Source: Paractinoplanes deccanensis
Lineage (GTDB): Bacteria > Actinomycetota > Actinomycetes > Mycobacteriales > Micromonosporaceae
DNA: 64,000 bases
Direction: 5' to 3'
Assembly (NCBI RefSeq): GCF_016862115.1
Contig: NZ_BOMI01000189.1
Coordinates: forward strand, 20,690 to 84,689
Translations under genes and position numbers: made by a program
Notes under the pieces: model-generated
Seen by the model: the letters and a program-made list of their open reading frames with translations, nothing else
Databases searched by the model: none
Told to the model about the DNA's origin: nothing
Part shown: positions 43,911-52,800 of the stretch, one piece after another
How the letters are laid out: each line of letters begins with the position of its first letter
Position numbering within the stretch: the stretch's first letter is position 1

Positions 43911-44411
43911 ATGACTGATCAGGGTTTTGTGTGCCGGGGCTGCGGCGAGCGCCACGACGGGCTGCCGTTCTCGTACGGATCGGACGCGCCCGCCTACTGG
44001 CACGACGGGCTCGCCGGCGACGAGAGCAGCGTCCTGGAGCAGGAGATCTGCGTCATCGGCGGCGAGCACTACTTCGTCCGGGCACGGATCGTCATCCCGG
44101 TGCTCGACGCCGGCCGCGACTTCGAGTGGGGTGTCTGGGCGTCGCTGAGCCGCCCGAACTTCAAGCGCACGCTCGACACCTGGGAGACGCCGGGCCGCGA
44201 GCACGAGCCCTCGTCGTTCGGCTGGCTGTCGACGGAGCTGCCCGTCTACCCGTCGACCATCAACCTCAAGACCCACGTGCACCCGGAGCCGGTCGGCACC
44301 CGCCCGCACCTGGAGCTGGAGCCCACCGACCATCCGCTCGCCGTGGAGCAGCGCACCGGCATCACGGTCGCCCGCGTCCAGGAGATCGCCGAGCGCCTGC
44401 TCCACCCGTGA
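43911..44411 (+). CDS. DUF2199 family protein
   Basis: A 166-residue protein that begins with a short zinc-ribbon-like element (CRGCGERH, residues 8-15). It continues with the DUF2199 features AYWHDGLAGDESSVLEQEIC, HYFVRARIVIPVLD, WGVWASLSRPNF and LKTHVHPEPVGTRPHLELE. The function of the family is unknown. The ATG at 43911 is in the 68-base divergent region facing the helicase. It ends 12 bases before the end of the convergent royal-jelly-type gene. Confidence 0.85.
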   Translation: MTDQGFVCRGCGERHDGLPFSYGSDAPAYWHDGLAGDESSVLEQEICVIGGEHYFVRARIVIPVLDAGRDFEWGVWASLSRPNFKRTLDTWETPGREHEPSSFGWLSTELPVYPSTINLKTHVHPEPVGTRPHLELEPTDHPLAVEQRTGITVARVQEIAERLLHP

Positions 44412-44423
44412 CGTGACCGGCGG

Positions 44424-45515
44424 TCAGCGCAGCCGCACCGGCCCGGCGTCGATCGGGATGCGGAAGAGCGAGTACGGGTAGCGGCGCTTGTCCTCGCCGT
44501 TCTGGTAGTTCGCCTGGCGGTGCAGCTGGTTCGCGGTCACGTAGAGATAGCCCTCGGCCACCGACATCGTGTCCGGCCAGAGCAGCCGGGAGTCGTGCGC
44601 CAGCGTCTCGAACGTGCCGTCCGGCAGCCGCCGCAGCACCGCGTTGTGCTCCCAGTTCGTGAGGTAGAAGCGGCCCCGGTCGTCGGTCTCCAGCCCGTCG
44701 GCGGCGCCGCCCTTGTCGCCCTCGTCGACGACCGTCGCGGCCACGTCGGCGTCGCTCAGCCCTCGGTCGAAGAGCGCCTCGGCCGACACGCTGTGCCACC
44801 GGCGCGACATGAGCGGGCAGTAGTAGACGCGCGAGCCGTCCGCGGCGATCGCGATGCCGTCCGCGCCCATCCGCACCGGCTGCGGTGGCCCGTCCTCGGG
44901 GCGCTCCAGGAACGGCCGCCCCTCGACGACCGGCAGGAACTCCGACAGCGGCAGCGCCTTGGTGGACGGGTGGTCGTGCAGCCGCCGCCAGGCCTCGCCG
45001 TTCGCCAGGTCGACGACGATCAGGCCGTTCGGTCCCTGGTCGGACGAGTCGGTGATGTAGGCGGCGTTCCGGCGCAGATCGAAGCGCACGTCGTTGAGGT
45101 ACGTCGTCGGCAGCGCCACGTCCGGCGGGAACGTGATCGTCCGGACGACCGTGTCGGTCTCGAGGTCGACGCAGACCAGCTTGGGGCCGCCGGGCTTGGT
45201 GGGCTGGAACATCGGGCTGCCGGTGTCGAGGATCCACAGCCGGTCGGCCGGATCCACGACGATGCTCTGCACCGAGACCAGCGCCTCCGGGTCGGCGTCG
45301 TCCCGCGGCTGGTTCCGGTCGAGGTCGGGAAAGGGCACGACCTGCCCGTCCCGGATCTCCGCCACCGTGAAGGGAACGTCGTCCCCCCACTTCGGGAAGT
45401 TGACGAAGACACGGCCCGCGCGGGAGACACTGACGCCGGTGGGCATCGGCCCCGACTCGAAGGTGTGGACGGTTTCCAGGGTTCCGAGTGCGGTGTCACG
45501 TGGTTGCTCAGTCAC
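44424..45515 (-). CDS. Major royal jelly / SMP-30-like beta-propeller protein
   Basis: A 363-residue protein of the MRJP/yellow family: PTGVSVSRAGRVFVNFPKWG near the start, VVDPADRLWILDTG in blade 2, TTYLNDVRFDLRRNAAYITD in the middle, and PDTMSVAEGYLYVTANQLH at the end. It is a six-bladed propeller related to gluconolactonases. Bacterial members have no firm role; lactone or ester hydrolysis is possible. There is no signal peptide. The start is GTG at 45515; TATCCG lies six bases upstream. Confidence 0.85.
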   Translation of the reverse strand: MTEQPRDTALGTLETVHTFESGPMPTGVSVSRAGRVFVNFPKWGDDVPFTVAEIRDGQVVPFPDLDRNQPRDDADPEALVSVQSIVVDPADRLWILDTGSPMFQPTKPGGPKLVCVDLETDTVVRTITFPPDVALPTTYLNDVRFDLRRNAAYITDSSDQGPNGLIVVDLANGEAWRRLHDHPSTKALPLSEFLPVVEGRPFLERPEDGPPQPVRMGADGIAIAADGSRVYYCPLMSRRWHSVSAEALFDRGLSDADVAATVVDEGDKGGAADGLETDDRGRFYLTNWEHNAVLRRLPDGTFETLAHDSRLLWPDTMSVAEGYLYVTANQLHRQANYQNGEDKRRYPYSLFRIPIDAGPVRLR

Positions 45516-45552
45516 GCCAGACGGATACCCGCCCCGGCGTCACGTAAGCGAA

Positions 45553-45587
45553 CGCCCCGGTCGCGGATTGTGCCGTCGACCGGGGCG
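45553..45587 (-). terminator. Terminator downstream of glyA
   Basis: A perfect 11-base stem CGCCCCGGTCG / CGACCGGGGCG with a 13-base loop, 17 bases past the glyA stop on the minus strand and upstream of the royal-jelly-type gene. Confidence 0.75.
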
Positions 45588-45604
45588 CAGCGAACGACGG
45601 GGTG

Positions 45605-47029
45605 TCAGCCGAGGTCGACCGACGGGTAGAGCGGGAAGCCGGCGAGCAGCTCGTTGGCCTGCTTGCTGACGCTGTCGGAGACGGCCGGGTCGAGGTGGAA
45701 CTTGGCCTTGGAGCCCTCGGCCGGCTTGGTGCTGCTCAGGACCGTGTGGATCAGCTCGGCGATGGTGTCCATCTCGGCGGTGCCGAGGCCGCGGCTGGTC
45801 AGGGCCGGGGTGCCGATGCGGATGCCGGAGGTGTACCAGGCGCCGTTCGGGTCCTGCGGGATGGCGTTGCGGTTGGTGACCACGCCGCTGTCGAGCAGGG
45901 CCTGCTCGGCCTGGCGGCCGGTGAGGCCGAACGGGTGCACGTCGATCAGCACGAGGTGGTTCTCGGTGCCGCCGCTGACGAGCTGGACGCCGCGCTTGAG
46001 CAGGCCCTCGGCGAGCGCCTGGCTGTTGGTGACGATCTGCTGGGCGTACGTGGCGAAGGACGGCCGGCGGGCCTCGGCGAAGGCGATCGCCTTGGCGGCC
46101 ATGACGTGGGCCAGCGGGCCGCCGAGCACCATCGGGCAGCCGCGGTCGACCTGGTCGGCGAGGGCGGCCGTGGCGAAGACGGCGCCACCGCGCGGGCCGC
46201 GCAGCGACTTGTGGGTGGTCGTGGTGACGATGTGCGCGTGCTCGATCGGGTTGAAGTCGCCGGTGAAGACCTTGCCCGCGACGAGACCGGCGAAGTGCGC
46301 CATGTCGACCATGAACGTCGCGCCGACCTCGTCGGCGATCTCGCGCAGCGTCGCGAAGTTCACCTTGCGGGGGTACGCCGAGTAGCCGCCCACGATGATC
46401 AGCGGCTTGAACTCGCGCGCCGTCTCACGCAGCGCCGCGTAGTCGATCTGGCCGGTGGCCGGGTCGACGCCGTAGCTGCGCTGGTCGAACATCTTGCCGG
46501 AGATGTTGGGGCGGAAGCCGTGGGTGAGGTGGCCGCCGGCGTCGAGCGACATGCCCAGCATGCGCTGGTTGCCGAAGGCGGCGCGCAGCTCGGCCCACTC
46601 GGCGTCGGTCAGGTCGTTGACCTGGCGCTTCTCGAACTTCCTGAGGTGCGGGACCTCGACCCGGTCGGCGAGGATCGCCCAGTACGCGACCAGGTTGGCG
46701 TCGATGCCGGAGTGCGGCTGCACGTACGCGTATTCGGCGCCGAACAGGGCCTTCGCGTGCTCGACGGCGACCGCCTCGACGGTGTCGACGTTCTGGCAGC
46801 CGGCGTAGAAGCGGCGGCCGATGGTGCCCTCGGCGTACTTGTCGGAGAGCCAGTTGCCCATCGCCAGCAGGACGGCGGGGGACGCGTAGTTCTCGCTCGC
46901 GATCAGCTTGAGCGACTCGCGCTGGTCGTGCAGCTCCTTGGCGATCGCGTCGGCGATGCGGGGCTCGACGGACCGGACCACCTCGAGGGCGGCGCGGAAG
47001 GCGGTGGATTCGGGATTGAGCTCAGACAC
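45605..47029 (-). CDS. glyA: Serine hydroxymethyltransferase
   Basis: A 474-residue PLP enzyme that interconverts serine plus tetrahydrofolate with glycine plus methylene-tetrahydrofolate. ASENYASPAVLLAMG lies near the start, the PLP lysine is in TTTTHKSLRGPRGG, and HSGIDANLVAY and the D/H pair in MVDMAHFAGLVAG line the active site. It is about 50 residues longer than E. coli GlyA, with extra segments around residues 150-200 and at the end; this long form is common in actinobacteria. GTG at 47029 (VSELNPESTAF) has GGGAGG just upstream. A ZTP riboswitch precedes it. Confidence 0.93.
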   Translation of the reverse strand: MSELNPESTAFRAALEVVRSVEPRIADAIAKELHDQRESLKLIASENYASPAVLLAMGNWLSDKYAEGTIGRRFYAGCQNVDTVEAVAVEHAKALFGAEYAYVQPHSGIDANLVAYWAILADRVEVPHLRKFEKRQVNDLTDAEWAELRAAFGNQRMLGMSLDAGGHLTHGFRPNISGKMFDQRSYGVDPATGQIDYAALRETAREFKPLIIVGGYSAYPRKVNFATLREIADEVGATFMVDMAHFAGLVAGKVFTGDFNPIEHAHIVTTTTHKSLRGPRGGAVFATAALADQVDRGCPMVLGGPLAHVMAAKAIAFAEARRPSFATYAQQIVTNSQALAEGLLKRGVQLVSGGTENHLVLIDVHPFGLTGRQAEQALLDSGVVTNRNAIPQDPNGAWYTSGIRIGTPALTSRGLGTAEMDTIAELIHTVLSSTKPAEGSKAKFHLDPAVSDSVSKQANELLAGFPLYPSVDLG

Positions 47030-47049
47030 AGGGACCTCCCTATCACGGA

Positions 47050-47135
47050 TGAAGAGGCCCAGGCGCACGGCAAGTCTGAGGAGCCGCTCCCCGATGGTTG
47101 GCCCATCCGAACGCGCCAGTCACGGCCCGGAGCCA
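47050..47135 (-). ncRNA. ZTP (pfl) riboswitch upstream of glyA
   Basis: On the minus strand the leader reads CGTGACTGGCG (47123-47113), then a pairing region around ATGGGCCAACCATCGG, GGGGAGCGG (about 47093-47085), and, after a linker, CCGTGCGCCTGGGCC (47070-47056). These are the conserved blocks of the pfl/ZTP aptamer, which senses the purine precursor ZMP/ZTP and usually turns on folate and glycine genes when one-carbon units are scarce. The sequence AGGGAGGTCCCT over the ribosome site can fold on itself, so control of translation is plausible. A TATGCT box lies at 47140-47135. Confidence 0.85.
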
Positions 47136-47272
47136 GCATACCGGTCGGAAAACCCGTTGCGCTCGCCGTGAGCGGGTTCATATCGTCGGCGGCCAACCCT
47201 GTGGAGGTGCTTGTATGACTGCCCGGAGCGTTCCCGTCTCTCCTTTCCGTTCGACTGACAGGACGCACCGAC

Positions 47273-48013
47273 ATGGATATCCCACGGCAGTTCCTCATCC
47301 GCGAGGGTGACCTCCGGATCCTCAACCCGTTCTCCCCTGCCAAGCTGGCCGCCCTCGGCCGGGCGCTGAAGCTGACGCCCGGCACGACGCTGGTGGACCT
47401 CTGCTCCGGCAAGGGCGAGATGCTCTGCACCTGGGCCCGCGACCACGGCATCACCGGCATCGGCGTCGACCTGGCGGCGGACTGGGTCGCGGTGGCGCGG
47501 CAGCGTGCCGCCGAGCTCGGCGTCGACGTCGAGTTCCGGCACGGCGACGCGGCCCGGTTCACCGCGCCCGACAGGGCCGACGTCGCCGCGTGCATCGGCG
47601 CCACCTGGATCGGCGACGGCGTCGAGGGCACCATCACGATCCTCGAGCGCAGCCTCCGGCCCGGCGGCATGCTCCTGATCGGCGAGCCGTACTGGCGGCT
47701 CGACCCGCCCGGCCAGGAGACCGTCACCGGCTGTCACATGACGTCGAAGGACGACCTGCGCGACCTGCCCGGCCTGCTCGCGCACTTCGGCGAGCTCGGC
47801 TACGACGTGGTCGAGATGATGCTCTCGAACGCCGACGACTGGGACCGCTACGAGGCGGCGCACTGGCTGAACGTCCGGCGCTGGCTCGACGCCAACCCGG
47901 ACGACCCGATGCACGCCGAGATGCGCGCCGAGCTCGACACGGCTCCCGTGCGTCACGTCCGCTACCAGCGCGACTACCTGGGCTGGGGAGTCTTCGCCCT
48001 GATCCGGCGCTGA
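47273..48013 (+). CDS. SAM-dependent methyltransferase (class I)
   Basis: A 246-residue Rossmann methyltransferase. Motif I is LVDLCSGKGEMLCTW near residues 40-54, the acidic residue after it is in IGVDLAADW, and motif IV is ADVAACIGATWIG. The C-terminal part (RRWLDANPDDPMHAEMRAEL) is specific to a group of actinobacterial proteins usually labelled only as methyltransferases. The acceptor is unknown. It is divergent from glyA with about 240 bases between the coding regions. Confidence 0.85.
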   Translation: MDIPRQFLIREGDLRILNPFSPAKLAALGRALKLTPGTTLVDLCSGKGEMLCTWARDHGITGIGVDLAADWVAVARQRAAELGVDVEFRHGDAARFTAPDRADVAACIGATWIGDGVEGTITILERSLRPGGMLLIGEPYWRLDPPGQETVTGCHMTSKDDLRDLPGLLAHFGELGYDVVEMMLSNADDWDRYEAAHWLNVRRWLDANPDDPMHAEMRAELDTAPVRHVRYQRDYLGWGVFALIRR

Positions 48014-48022
48014 CCGCTCAGG

Positions 48023-48046
48023 GGCCGGCCGTGGCGGCGGCCGGCC
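48023..48046 (+). terminator. Candidate terminator after the methyltransferase gene
   Basis: GGCCGGCC (48023-48030) and GGCCGGCC (48039-48046) pair around an 8-base loop, ten bases past the stop codon. The arms are self-complementary, so the structure is less certain than the other hairpins here. Confidence 0.4.
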
Positions 48047-48131
48047 ACCGCACCCCCGTCAGCCTCGGATGATCGAGATTGTCACCGCGGGGTTGCGTCC
48101 AGGAGAAACGATCTCTGCTTAGCCTGATCAG

Positions 48132-49679
48132 GTGAACGGCGTACAGATCCTGCTGATCATCGGCTGTGGCATCGCGGTGTCGTCGGTCGCCAAGCGGAAG
48201 GGCGTCGAACCCGGCTGGATCATCGTGGTGCTGGCGGCCGCCGCCTCGTTCATCCCCGGGGTGCCGCGGCTCGAGCTGGAGAGCGAGGTGATCCTCGCGC
48301 TGGTGGTGCCGCCGCTGCTCTACTCGGCGACCAGGGGCGCGTCGTTCTCCTCGTTCGGGGCGAACCTCCGCCCGATCATCAACCTCGGCGTGATCCTCGT
48401 GGTGCTGACCGCCGGCGTGCTCGGCTACGTCACGTCGTGGATCCTGCCGACGATCGGGCTGGCCGCGGCGTTCGTGCTCGGCTCGGTGCTGGCGCCGCCC
48501 GACACGATCACCACGGTGTCGCACGGCGAGGAGATGGGGCTGCCCAAGCGAGCCACCTCGGTGCTGACCGGCGAGAGCCTGGTCAACGACGCCACCGCGC
48601 TGACCCTCTTCGCGATCGCGGTGGGCGCGGTGAACGGCGAGCACGCCAGCTTCGGGGACGGCGTCGCCGAGTTCTTCCGCAACGCGCTCCTCGGGCTGCT
48701 CATCGGCGGCGCGCTCGCGATGCTCGCCCTGATCATCCGCAAGCGGCTGCGCAATCACACGCTCGAGACGTCGCTGGTGCTGCTGGTGCCGTTCACCGCG
48801 TTCCTGGCCGCCGAGGAGGCGCACGCCTCGGGCATCCTCGCCGTGGTGGCGGCCGCCTTCGCGATCACCCTGAACCTGTCGCTCGACCCGAACTTCCAGT
48901 ACCCGGGCGGCTACCTGACCCGGGTGCAGGAGAACAACGTCTGGCCGGTGCTCGACTTCCTGCTGGAGACGTTCGTCTTCGCGTACATCGGCCTGCAGTT
49001 GAAGTTCGTCCTGCAGGACCTGGCCCACGCGGAGGACCCGGGACTGGCCCGCACGCTGCTCGCGGCGGGCGTGCTGCTGGTGACGGCGATCGCCTTCCGG
49101 CTGCTCGGGGTGTACGTGCTGTTCGAGCGCTACCGGCGGCGCGATCAGCGCCGCAAGCGCCGGGTCCGGGAGGACGTCTACTACCGGGCCCGCTGGCGGA
49201 TGCGCGAGGAGGAGTTGCGCAAGCGGGGCGCCAAGCCGCAGGAGCCGCCGACCCGCAAGGAGATCCTGCTGGTCGGCTGGACGGGCATGCGCGGCATCCT
49301 CACGCTCGCCGCCGCGGCCGGTATCCCCGAGCACACGGCGTCGGGCGCGCCGTTCCCCGGCCGCGACGCGATCCAGGCCATCGCGCTGATCGTCACCCTC
49401 GGCACCCTGCTGATCCAGGGCACCACGATCGGCTGGCTGGCCCGCAGGCTGAAGTTCGACCTGGCCGCCGAGCACGCCGAGGCCCGCGCCGAGCGCGAGA
49501 CGGCCGACCAGATCGTCGCCGAGGCCGCCGCCCGGCCGGCGGCGGACCTCGACGCGAGCTTCGACGCCCAGCGGCTCGCCCTGGCCACGGCGGTCCGCGA
49601 CCACAAGATCGGCCAGGACGTCGCCCGCGAGCTCATCGACGAGCTCGACCTCAGGCAGGCCGCACGGCATACGTCCTGA
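48132..49679 (+). CDS. Na+/H+ antiporter of the CPA1 (NhaP/YjcE-like) family
   Basis: A 515-residue membrane protein with 12-13 helices in residues 1-435 and a cytoplasmic helical tail of about 80 residues. Family signatures: LAPPDTITTVSHGEEMGLPK near residues 118-137, LTGESLVNDATALTLFA near 145 with the ion-binding Asp, and TRKEILLVGWTGMRGILTLA late. It exchanges protons for Na+, K+ or Li+. GTG at 48132; TAGCCT lies exactly six bases before it, consistent with leaderless transcription. It overlaps the end of the convergent GH43 gene by 29 bases. Confidence 0.9.
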   Translation: MNGVQILLIIGCGIAVSSVAKRKGVEPGWIIVVLAAAASFIPGVPRLELESEVILALVVPPLLYSATRGASFSSFGANLRPIINLGVILVVLTAGVLGYVTSWILPTIGLAAAFVLGSVLAPPDTITTVSHGEEMGLPKRATSVLTGESLVNDATALTLFAIAVGAVNGEHASFGDGVAEFFRNALLGLLIGGALAMLALIIRKRLRNHTLETSLVLLVPFTAFLAAEEAHASGILAVVAAAFAITLNLSLDPNFQYPGGYLTRVQENNVWPVLDFLLETFVFAYIGLQLKFVLQDLAHAEDPGLARTLLAAGVLLVTAIAFRLLGVYVLFERYRRRDQRRKRRVREDVYYRARWRMREEELRKRGAKPQEPPTRKEILLVGWTGMRGILTLAAAAGIPEHTASGAPFPGRDAIQAIALIVTLGTLLIQGTTIGWLARRLKFDLAAEHAEARAERETADQIVAEAAARPAADLDASFDAQRLALATAVRDHKIGQDVARELIDELDLRQAARHTS

Positions 49680-51840
49680 CGTAGTCGAAGCGGGCCGTCG
49701 CGCCCGTTCCGCCCATGGCGATCACGCCGATCTTCAGGGCGGCCGGGCGGGTGAGGGTCCAGGCGCCGCCCCAGTCCCAGGTGATGCCGTCGCGGCTGGT
49801 CGCCATGCGGGCCACGCCGTCGCGATGGAGCAGGCGCAGCCACATCGTGGCGGGCGCCGGGCCGCCGAAGGCCGGGCCCGAGGTGACCGCGTTGGTCGAG
49901 GCCCGGGTGTCCTCCTTGGTGAACTCGGTCTGCTGGAGGAACGAGCCGGCGATGCCGGCGAGCGGCAGCACCGAGTGCGCCAGCTTCACGAACCGGTTGT
50001 CGTTGTCGTAGAGGACGAGCCCGGCCTGCTGGTTGCCGCGCACGCCGTCGAACTGGAGCCTGGTCTCCACCACGAACGAGCCGGGCGGCGCGTCGCGCAC
50101 CAGCACGCCGGCGCTGTTGCTGCCGAGCGCGATGTCGCCGGCCTGGGTGGGGCGCACCAGCTCGCCGCCGGTCACGGTCGCGGCGGGGTCCTGCCGGACC
50201 CAGCTCCAGCCGCCGTTCGGGGCAGTCCCGTCGAACTCGTCGGAATACTGAGCCAGCGGCCTGCCGGCGGCCGGGTCGTCGACGCGCCGGGCCACCGGCG
50301 TGTGCAGCGGTGCCGCGCCCAGGTTGTCCACCTCGGCGGCACCCGACCGGGAGACCGCGCCGATCCGGCCGCCGCCGAAGCCGGACGGGAGCGTGAGCGG
50401 CACGGTGGCGACGTCGTCGTGCAGCCGGTCGGCCGAGACCGAGACGGTCAGCGCGGCGCCCCGCCGGGTGAGCACGAGCGTGTGCCACGACTGGTAGTTG
50501 AAGGTCGCCGGCAACGGCGCCGAGCCCGAGACCGCGCCGTCCACGACGAGCCGCCGGGAGGCGCTGTCCAGCCAGGCCGTCACCGGGCCGTACGAGATGC
50601 CGGCCGCCTCGCCGCGCACATCGCCTTCGACACGGACGTCTCCGGAGACGGACCGGGCGGAGGACGACGCCGCGCCGGAGGACGCGACCAGCCGGCCGGA
50701 AGACCAGGAGAAACCTCCGGTGAAGCCGTCGGCCGAGGAGGAGAAGGTGCTGCCCACGGTCCACCGCGTCACCGGCGCGGCCTGGGAGCCCGCGGAAGGC
50801 CCGGCGCCGGCCCGGACGACCGGCCACCCGGCGATCCAGTCCAGCCGGTCGATCATCAGAGGCCGCTTGGTGAGGTTGAGCGTCGCGCCGTTGGCGCCGG
50901 TGACCGGCGGAAAGTCCGGGTCGTTCTGCGGGATCGCGTGATAGACGAGCCAGTCCTGCCCCGCCAGGTCGGTGACGATCGCGTTGTGCCCGGGCCCCAC
51001 CCAGCCGTTGCCGCTGCCCGCCAGCACGATGCCGTCCTTGCTGGTGAGGTCGGTCAGCGCGACCCCGGTCGGCGTGGTGAACGGCCCGAGCGGCGAGGTC
51101 GAGCGCCCCACCTTCACGGTGTAGCCGCTGAACGCCCCGTCGCAGCAGCCGCCGTCGGAGTAGAAGAGATAGTAGAAGCCGTCCCGGTGGACGACGAAAC
51201 CGCCCTCCATCCGCCGGCCGTGCCCGACGCGCGTGACCGGCCCGGCGAGCGCGGTGCCGTCGGCGTTCATCCTCGCCGCGCAGATGGTGTCGTAGCTGCC
51301 CCAGTAGAGGTAGTGCGAGCCGTCGGTGTCGGTGAACATCGCCTGGTCGATCGTGCCGCTCGGGCAGCCGTTGGAGGTGGGCACGATCAGCCCGCGGTCG
51401 GTCCACGGCCCGGCCGGGCTGTCGCTGGTGGCGAGCGCGATGCCGCCGACCGACAGCGAGTAGGTCAGGTGGTAGGTGTTGTTGTCATACCGGATGTCGG
51501 GGGCCCACGGCCGCGTGCCGGCCGGCCACCACGAAGGCTTGGCGCTCAGCGCGAAGACGTCACCGGCGTAGCTCCAGTGCACGAGGTCGGTCGAGGTCAG
51601 GGTGGGCAGGATGTGCTCGCCCGTCTCGCCCTTGCTGTTGAGGATCGGGTTCGTGGTGCCGTAGGCGTACCACTTGCCGTCCTTGGCCTTGATGATCGCC
51701 GGGTCGGGGAACGTGTCGACGGTTCCGGCGCTGACCGGATTCGTGTACGTCGCCGGCGCGGCGTGAGCTTGCGCCGGTGCTGCGGCGAATGCCGCGATTA
51801 TCAGGACAAAAGCCCAGAGCGAGGTACGGCTGCGTGCCAT
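49651..51840 (-). CDS. Secreted glycoside hydrolase family 43 protein
   Basis: A 729-residue exported enzyme. The signal peptide is about 28 residues (MARSRTSLWAFVLIIAAFAA, then PAQAHA). A five-bladed GH43 domain spans about 30-345, with catalytic candidates D46 in TFPDPAII, D115 in RPWAPDIRYD and E212 in RRMEGGFVV. It is followed by two jelly-roll modules (about 365-520 and 540-725, the latter like the GH43/DUF1349 C-terminal domain). It is likely an arabinofuranosidase, xylosidase or galactosidase acting outside the cell. It lies 45 bases downstream of the FGE gene on the same strand and may be the last gene of the sulfatase operon. Confidence 0.88.
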   Translation of the reverse strand: MARSRTSLWAFVLIIAAFAAAPAQAHAAPATYTNPVSAGTVDTFPDPAIIKAKDGKWYAYGTTNPILNSKGETGEHILPTLTSTDLVHWSYAGDVFALSAKPSWWPAGTRPWAPDIRYDNNTYHLTYSLSVGGIALATSDSPAGPWTDRGLIVPTSNGCPSGTIDQAMFTDTDGSHYLYWGSYDTICAARMNADGTALAGPVTRVGHGRRMEGGFVVHRDGFYYLFYSDGGCCDGAFSGYTVKVGRSTSPLGPFTTPTGVALTDLTSKDGIVLAGSGNGWVGPGHNAIVTDLAGQDWLVYHAIPQNDPDFPPVTGANGATLNLTKRPLMIDRLDWIAGWPVVRAGAGPSAGSQAAPVTRWTVGSTFSSSADGFTGGFSWSSGRLVASSGAASSSARSVSGDVRVEGDVRGEAAGISYGPVTAWLDSASRRLVVDGAVSGSAPLPATFNYQSWHTLVLTRRGAALTVSVSADRLHDDVATVPLTLPSGFGGGRIGAVSRSGAAEVDNLGAAPLHTPVARRVDDPAAGRPLAQYSDEFDGTAPNGGWSWVRQDPAATVTGGELVRPTQAGDIALGSNSAGVLVRDAPPGSFVVETRLQFDGVRGNQQAGLVLYDNDNRFVKLAHSVLPLAGIAGSFLQQTEFTKEDTRASTNAVTSGPAFGGPAPATMWLRLLHRDGVARMATSRDGITWDWGGAWTLTRPAALKIGVIAMGGTGATARFDYVRTYAVRPA

Positions 51841-51885
51841 CCGTGGCTTCCTTCGATGAAAGGCCGAGGGGAGGAGTGCGGGGGT

Positions 51886-52800
51886 TCAGCGGGCGACAGT
51901 GCGGAACCCGGTGTTTCCCGTCGAGGAGTCGGGGGTGTTCGACGACCGGGCGGCGTTGCGATAGCGATTGCAGGAGGAGTCGTGACAGAGATAGGACCCG
52001 CCGCGGATGACCCGGGCCGCGCCGATCGGCGGACCCGGCGGGTCATCCCGTGGGGACACCGCGTAATAGGTGGGCGAGAACCAGTCCGCACACCATTCCC
52101 AGACGTTGCCGACCGGCTGGTAGAGGCCGTACGCGTTGGGCTCGAAGAAGCGGGCGGGCGCGGTGGTGAGCCACCCGTCCTCTTCCGTGTTCACCGCCGG
52201 AAAGGTGCCCTGCCAGATGTTGCAGGCCCATTCCGCGGGCAGGTCGTCGCCCCACGGGTAGCGCAGCGACGGCGCGCCTCCGCGGGCTGCGCACTCCCAT
52301 TCGGCCTCGGTGGGCAGCCGGCGGCCGGCCCAGGCGCAGTACGCCCGCGCGTCGTTCCAGCTGACGTGCACCACCGGGTGGTCGCCGGCGGCCGACGAGG
52401 ACGGGCCGCCGGGGTGTGCCCAGTCGGCGCCCGAGACGCCCACCCACCAGGGCGTGCCGGCCATCGTCCCCACGATCGCGGACTCGTCGGTGACGGCCAG
52501 GTGGAAGACGGCCGACCAGCCGTACGTCTCGGCCTCGGTGCGATACCCGGTCGCCTCCACGAAGGCCCGGAAGTCGGCAACGGTCACCGCGGTCACGTCG
52601 ATGTCGAACGCCGCCAGCCGCACCGGATGCACCGGCCGCTCGCCGTCGGGATGCGCACCGTCGCCGTGCGCGTCGCCCATGGCGAAGGTCTGCGCCGGGA
52701 TCGACGCCTGCGGCACCCGGTGCCGTCCCCGCGCGGGCAGAAAGGCCGGCGCCGCGACACCGGGCCGGCCGGCGGACGGACTGCAACAGGCGGCGCTCAC
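51886..52800 (-). CDS. Formylglycine-generating enzyme (sulfatase-activating, SUMF1 family)
   Basis: A 304-residue copper-dependent FGE. The catalytic cysteines are C272 and C277 in SYLCHDSSCNRYR, the same numbers as in the characterised Streptomyces coelicolor enzyme. WNDARAYCAWAGRRLPTEAE and GNVWEWCADWFSPTYY are fully conserved. It converts the Cys of the CxPxR motif in sulfatases to formylglycine during or after translation. GTG at 52800 overlaps the stop of sulfatase 1 (GTGA). The N-terminal 30 residues include CCSPSAGR, which is reminiscent of, but not, a CxPxR site. It has no signal peptide and acts in the cytoplasm. Confidence 0.95.
   Translation of the reverse strand: MSAACCSPSAGRPGVAAPAFLPARGRHRVPQASIPAQTFAMGDAHGDGAHPDGERPVHPVRLAAFDIDVTAVTVADFRAFVEATGYRTEAETYGWSAVFHLAVTDESAIVGTMAGTPWWVGVSGADWAHPGGPSSSAAGDHPVVHVSWNDARAYCAWAGRRLPTEAEWECAARGGAPSLRYPWGDDLPAEWACNIWQGTFPAVNTEEDGWLTTAPARFFEPNAYGLYQPVGNVWEWCADWFSPTYYAVSPRDDPPGPPIGAARVIRGGSYLCHDSSCNRYRNAARSSNTPDSSTGNTGFRTVAR

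Noticed and set aside
52780..52800. CCSPSAGR at the FGE N-terminus as a self-modified sulfatase motif
   Set aside because: The Arg required at the fifth position of CxPxR is Ala here, so it does not fit the formylglycine consensus.
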